In this document: positions 63,143 to 64,000 of the stretch, piece by piece
Numbering within the stretch: position 1 is the first letter of the stretch
How the letters are laid out: every line of letters starts with the position of its first letter
NCBI GenBank assembly: GCA_026400535.1
Contig: JAPLOU010000048.1
Span: 1 to 64,000, forward strand
DNA length: 64,000 nt
Direction of reading: 5' to 3'
From: Hyphomicrobiales bacterium
Lineage (GTDB): Bacteria > Pseudomonadota > Alphaproteobacteria > Rhizobiales > Beijerinckiaceae
Made by a program: the position numbers and the translations under genes
Notes under the pieces: generated by a model
The model's input: the letters and a program-made list of their open reading frames with translations, nothing else
Databases searched by the model: none
Told to the model about the DNA's origin: nothing

Positions 63143-64000
63143 TTGTCCATGCAAGCCGCGCCGGAGACCGCGAAGGGATCGCCCTGGTATGATCCGAAGA
63201 TCCGCGGCTACGTCTACCAGGCGCTGCTGATCTCAGTGGTGGTCTATGTGGGCTATGCGATGGTCTCGAATGTCAGCCAGAACCTGGCACGGCAGCGGAT
63301 TCCGTTTGGCATTGACTTCTGGGACACGCAGGCCGGTTTCGATATCAATCAGGCCCTGTTCCCCTACACGGCGCGGTCGAGTTATGGCGACGCATTCTGG
63401 GTCGGGCTCCTGAACACACTGCTGGTGGCCGCTTTCGGGATCATCTTCGCGACCGTTCTCGGCTTTTTGATCGGGATCGCCCGCCTGTCACGGAACTGGA
63501 TCGTGGCCAAGGCCGCGATGGTCTATGTCGAGGTGATCCGCAACCTGCCGCTGCTGCTGCAGTTGCTGTTCTGGTACAAGGCTGTGCTGGAGCCGCTGCC
63601 GAGACCGCGGGACTCGATCGCCATTCCGGGCGGGGCCCTGCTGAACAACCGCGGCCTGTATGTGCCCGAGCCCGTGTTCGGCGCGGGAGCCGGCCTCATC
63701 GGTGCGGCCTTCCTGCTCGCCGTGTTCGGCTCAATCGCCTTTTACATCTGGGCCAAGCGGCAGCAGGCGGCGTCTGGCCGGATCTATCCGATCGGCTGGG
63801 TGTCGTTCGGAGCCCTGATCGGCCTTCCCGCGCTCGCCTATGTGGTGACGGGTGGCCCCGTCAGTTTCAACTACCCGGCAATGGGTGGGCTCAACGTGCG
63901 CGGCGGCATCACCGTCTATCCGGAGTTCATCGCCCTTCTGCTGGGGCTGACCACCTATACCGCCGGTTTCATCGCGGAAGTTGTCCGCGCCGGCATCCTT
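63143..64000 (+). CDS. aapQ: General L-amino acid ABC permease AapQ, 5' part
   Basis: This is one of the two permeases of the Aap system. The frame is open to the window edge (so not in the ORF track). The start may be TTG 63143 (GAGGGGA upstream) or ATG 63149 (MQAAPETAKGSPWYDPKIRGYVYQALLISVVVYVGYAMVSNVSQNL). The large N-terminal extracytoplasmic insertion and ARSSYGDAFWVGLLNTLLVAAFGIIFATVLGFLIGIARLSRNWIVAKAAMVYVEVIRNLPLLLQ are AapQ-specific. About 284 residues are visible. Confidence 0.95.
   Translation, partial: MSMQAAPETAKGSPWYDPKIRGYVYQALLISVVVYVGYAMVSNVSQNLARQRIPFGIDFWDTQAGFDINQALFPYTARSSYGDAFWVGLLNTLLVAAFGIIFATVLGFLIGIARLSRNWIVAKAAMVYVEVIRNLPLLLQLLFWYKAVLEPLPRPRDSIAIPGGALLNNRGLYVPEPVFGAGAGLIGAAFLLAVFGSIAFYIWAKRQQAASGRIYPIGWVSFGALIGLPALAYVVTGGPVSFNYPAMGGLNVRGGITVYPEFIALLLGLTTYTAGFIAEVVRAGIL

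Noticed and set aside
1-64000. CRISPR arrays, complete prophage or toxin-antitoxin modules
   Set aside because: None seen: no regularly spaced repeats, no phage structural genes and no paired small toxin/antitoxin frames.

Overview
The window looks like a 64 kb chromosomal segment of a high-GC alphaproteobacterium, most likely of the order Hyphomicrobiales (Rhizobiales). This rests on the spc/alpha ribosomal block with adk between secY and rpsM, an aapJQ-type general amino-acid ABC transporter, an NDUFS4-like complex I accessory gene, a takP-like TRAP system and a CtrA-like TTAACCAT box. No name can be given from sequence alone. I see no CRISPR array, rRNA, complete prophage or complete insertion sequence. 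Most of the window is ordinary housekeeping and nutrient-uptake content.

Layout. 1-5.3 kb: end of the spc operon and the alpha operon (rpmD end, rplO, secY, adk, rpsM, rpsK, rpoA, rplQ), closed by a strong terminator. 5.4-12.2 kb: a Do-family protease, rarA, crcB, an RluC-type pseudouridine synthase, a HAD phosphatase, a hydrolase and a broken VOC dioxygenase. 12.5-20.1 kb: a conserved hypothetical, pccA, thiD, a gamma-glutamylcyclotransferase, a rhodanese, a DUF599 membrane protein, DUF3253, YdcF and a GST. 20.4-25.1 kb: an SDR and a TRAP transporter (dctP-dctQ-dctM). 25.2-29.9 kb (minus): a BMP/Nup-type nucleoside ABC transporter. 30-33.9 kb: matB, pncB, fpr. 33.9-35.8 kb (minus): a disrupted GGDEF/EAL gene. 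36.2-41.5 kb: a branched-chain amino-acid/amide ABC system with a fused LivH-LivM permease. 41.7-48.6 kb: a truncated IS701-type transposase, an amidase, glpD, DUF2147, a GST, a small secreted protein and an M81 (MlrC) metallopeptidase. 48.8-54 kb: a peptide ABC transporter with a fused DppD-DppF ATPase, divergent from the M81 gene. 54-60.2 kb: gntK-gnd (gluconate use), an aminotransferase, a sirtuin, a tandem cold-shock protein, DUF192, tRNA-Pro, the NDUFS4-like gene, tRNA-Arg and a PPOX flavoprotein. 60.2-61.7 kb: a cluster of remnants (a truncated secreted-protein end, an IS256-family transposase piece and a metC-like PLP enzyme lacking its active-site region). 61.9-64 kb: aapJ and the start of aapQ.

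The dominant metabolic theme is uptake of small organic nutrients. Five transport systems (TRAP, BMP/Nup, Liv, Dpp, Aap) occupy about 21 kb and sit beside catabolic enzymes: amidase, M81 peptidase, gluconate shunt, malonyl-CoA synthetase and propionyl-CoA carboxylase.

The most notable signal is the number of broken reading frames. secY (essential) carries an apparent 8-nt deletion. The VOC dioxygenase has a frame break and runs in frame into the next hydrolase. The DUF599 gene appears to have a 1-nt shift just after its start. The GGDEF/EAL gene has a shift in a G run and an in-frame TGA. Several mobile-element and metC remnants add to this. Either the assembly has indel errors or the lineage is accumulating pseudogenes; the secY case argues for at least some sequence error. 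Other things worth a look are a family of short dispersed repeats, two mutually exclusive hairpins between the dpp binding protein and its permease, and terminator-like hairpins inside the rplO-secY and aapJ-aapQ transcripts.
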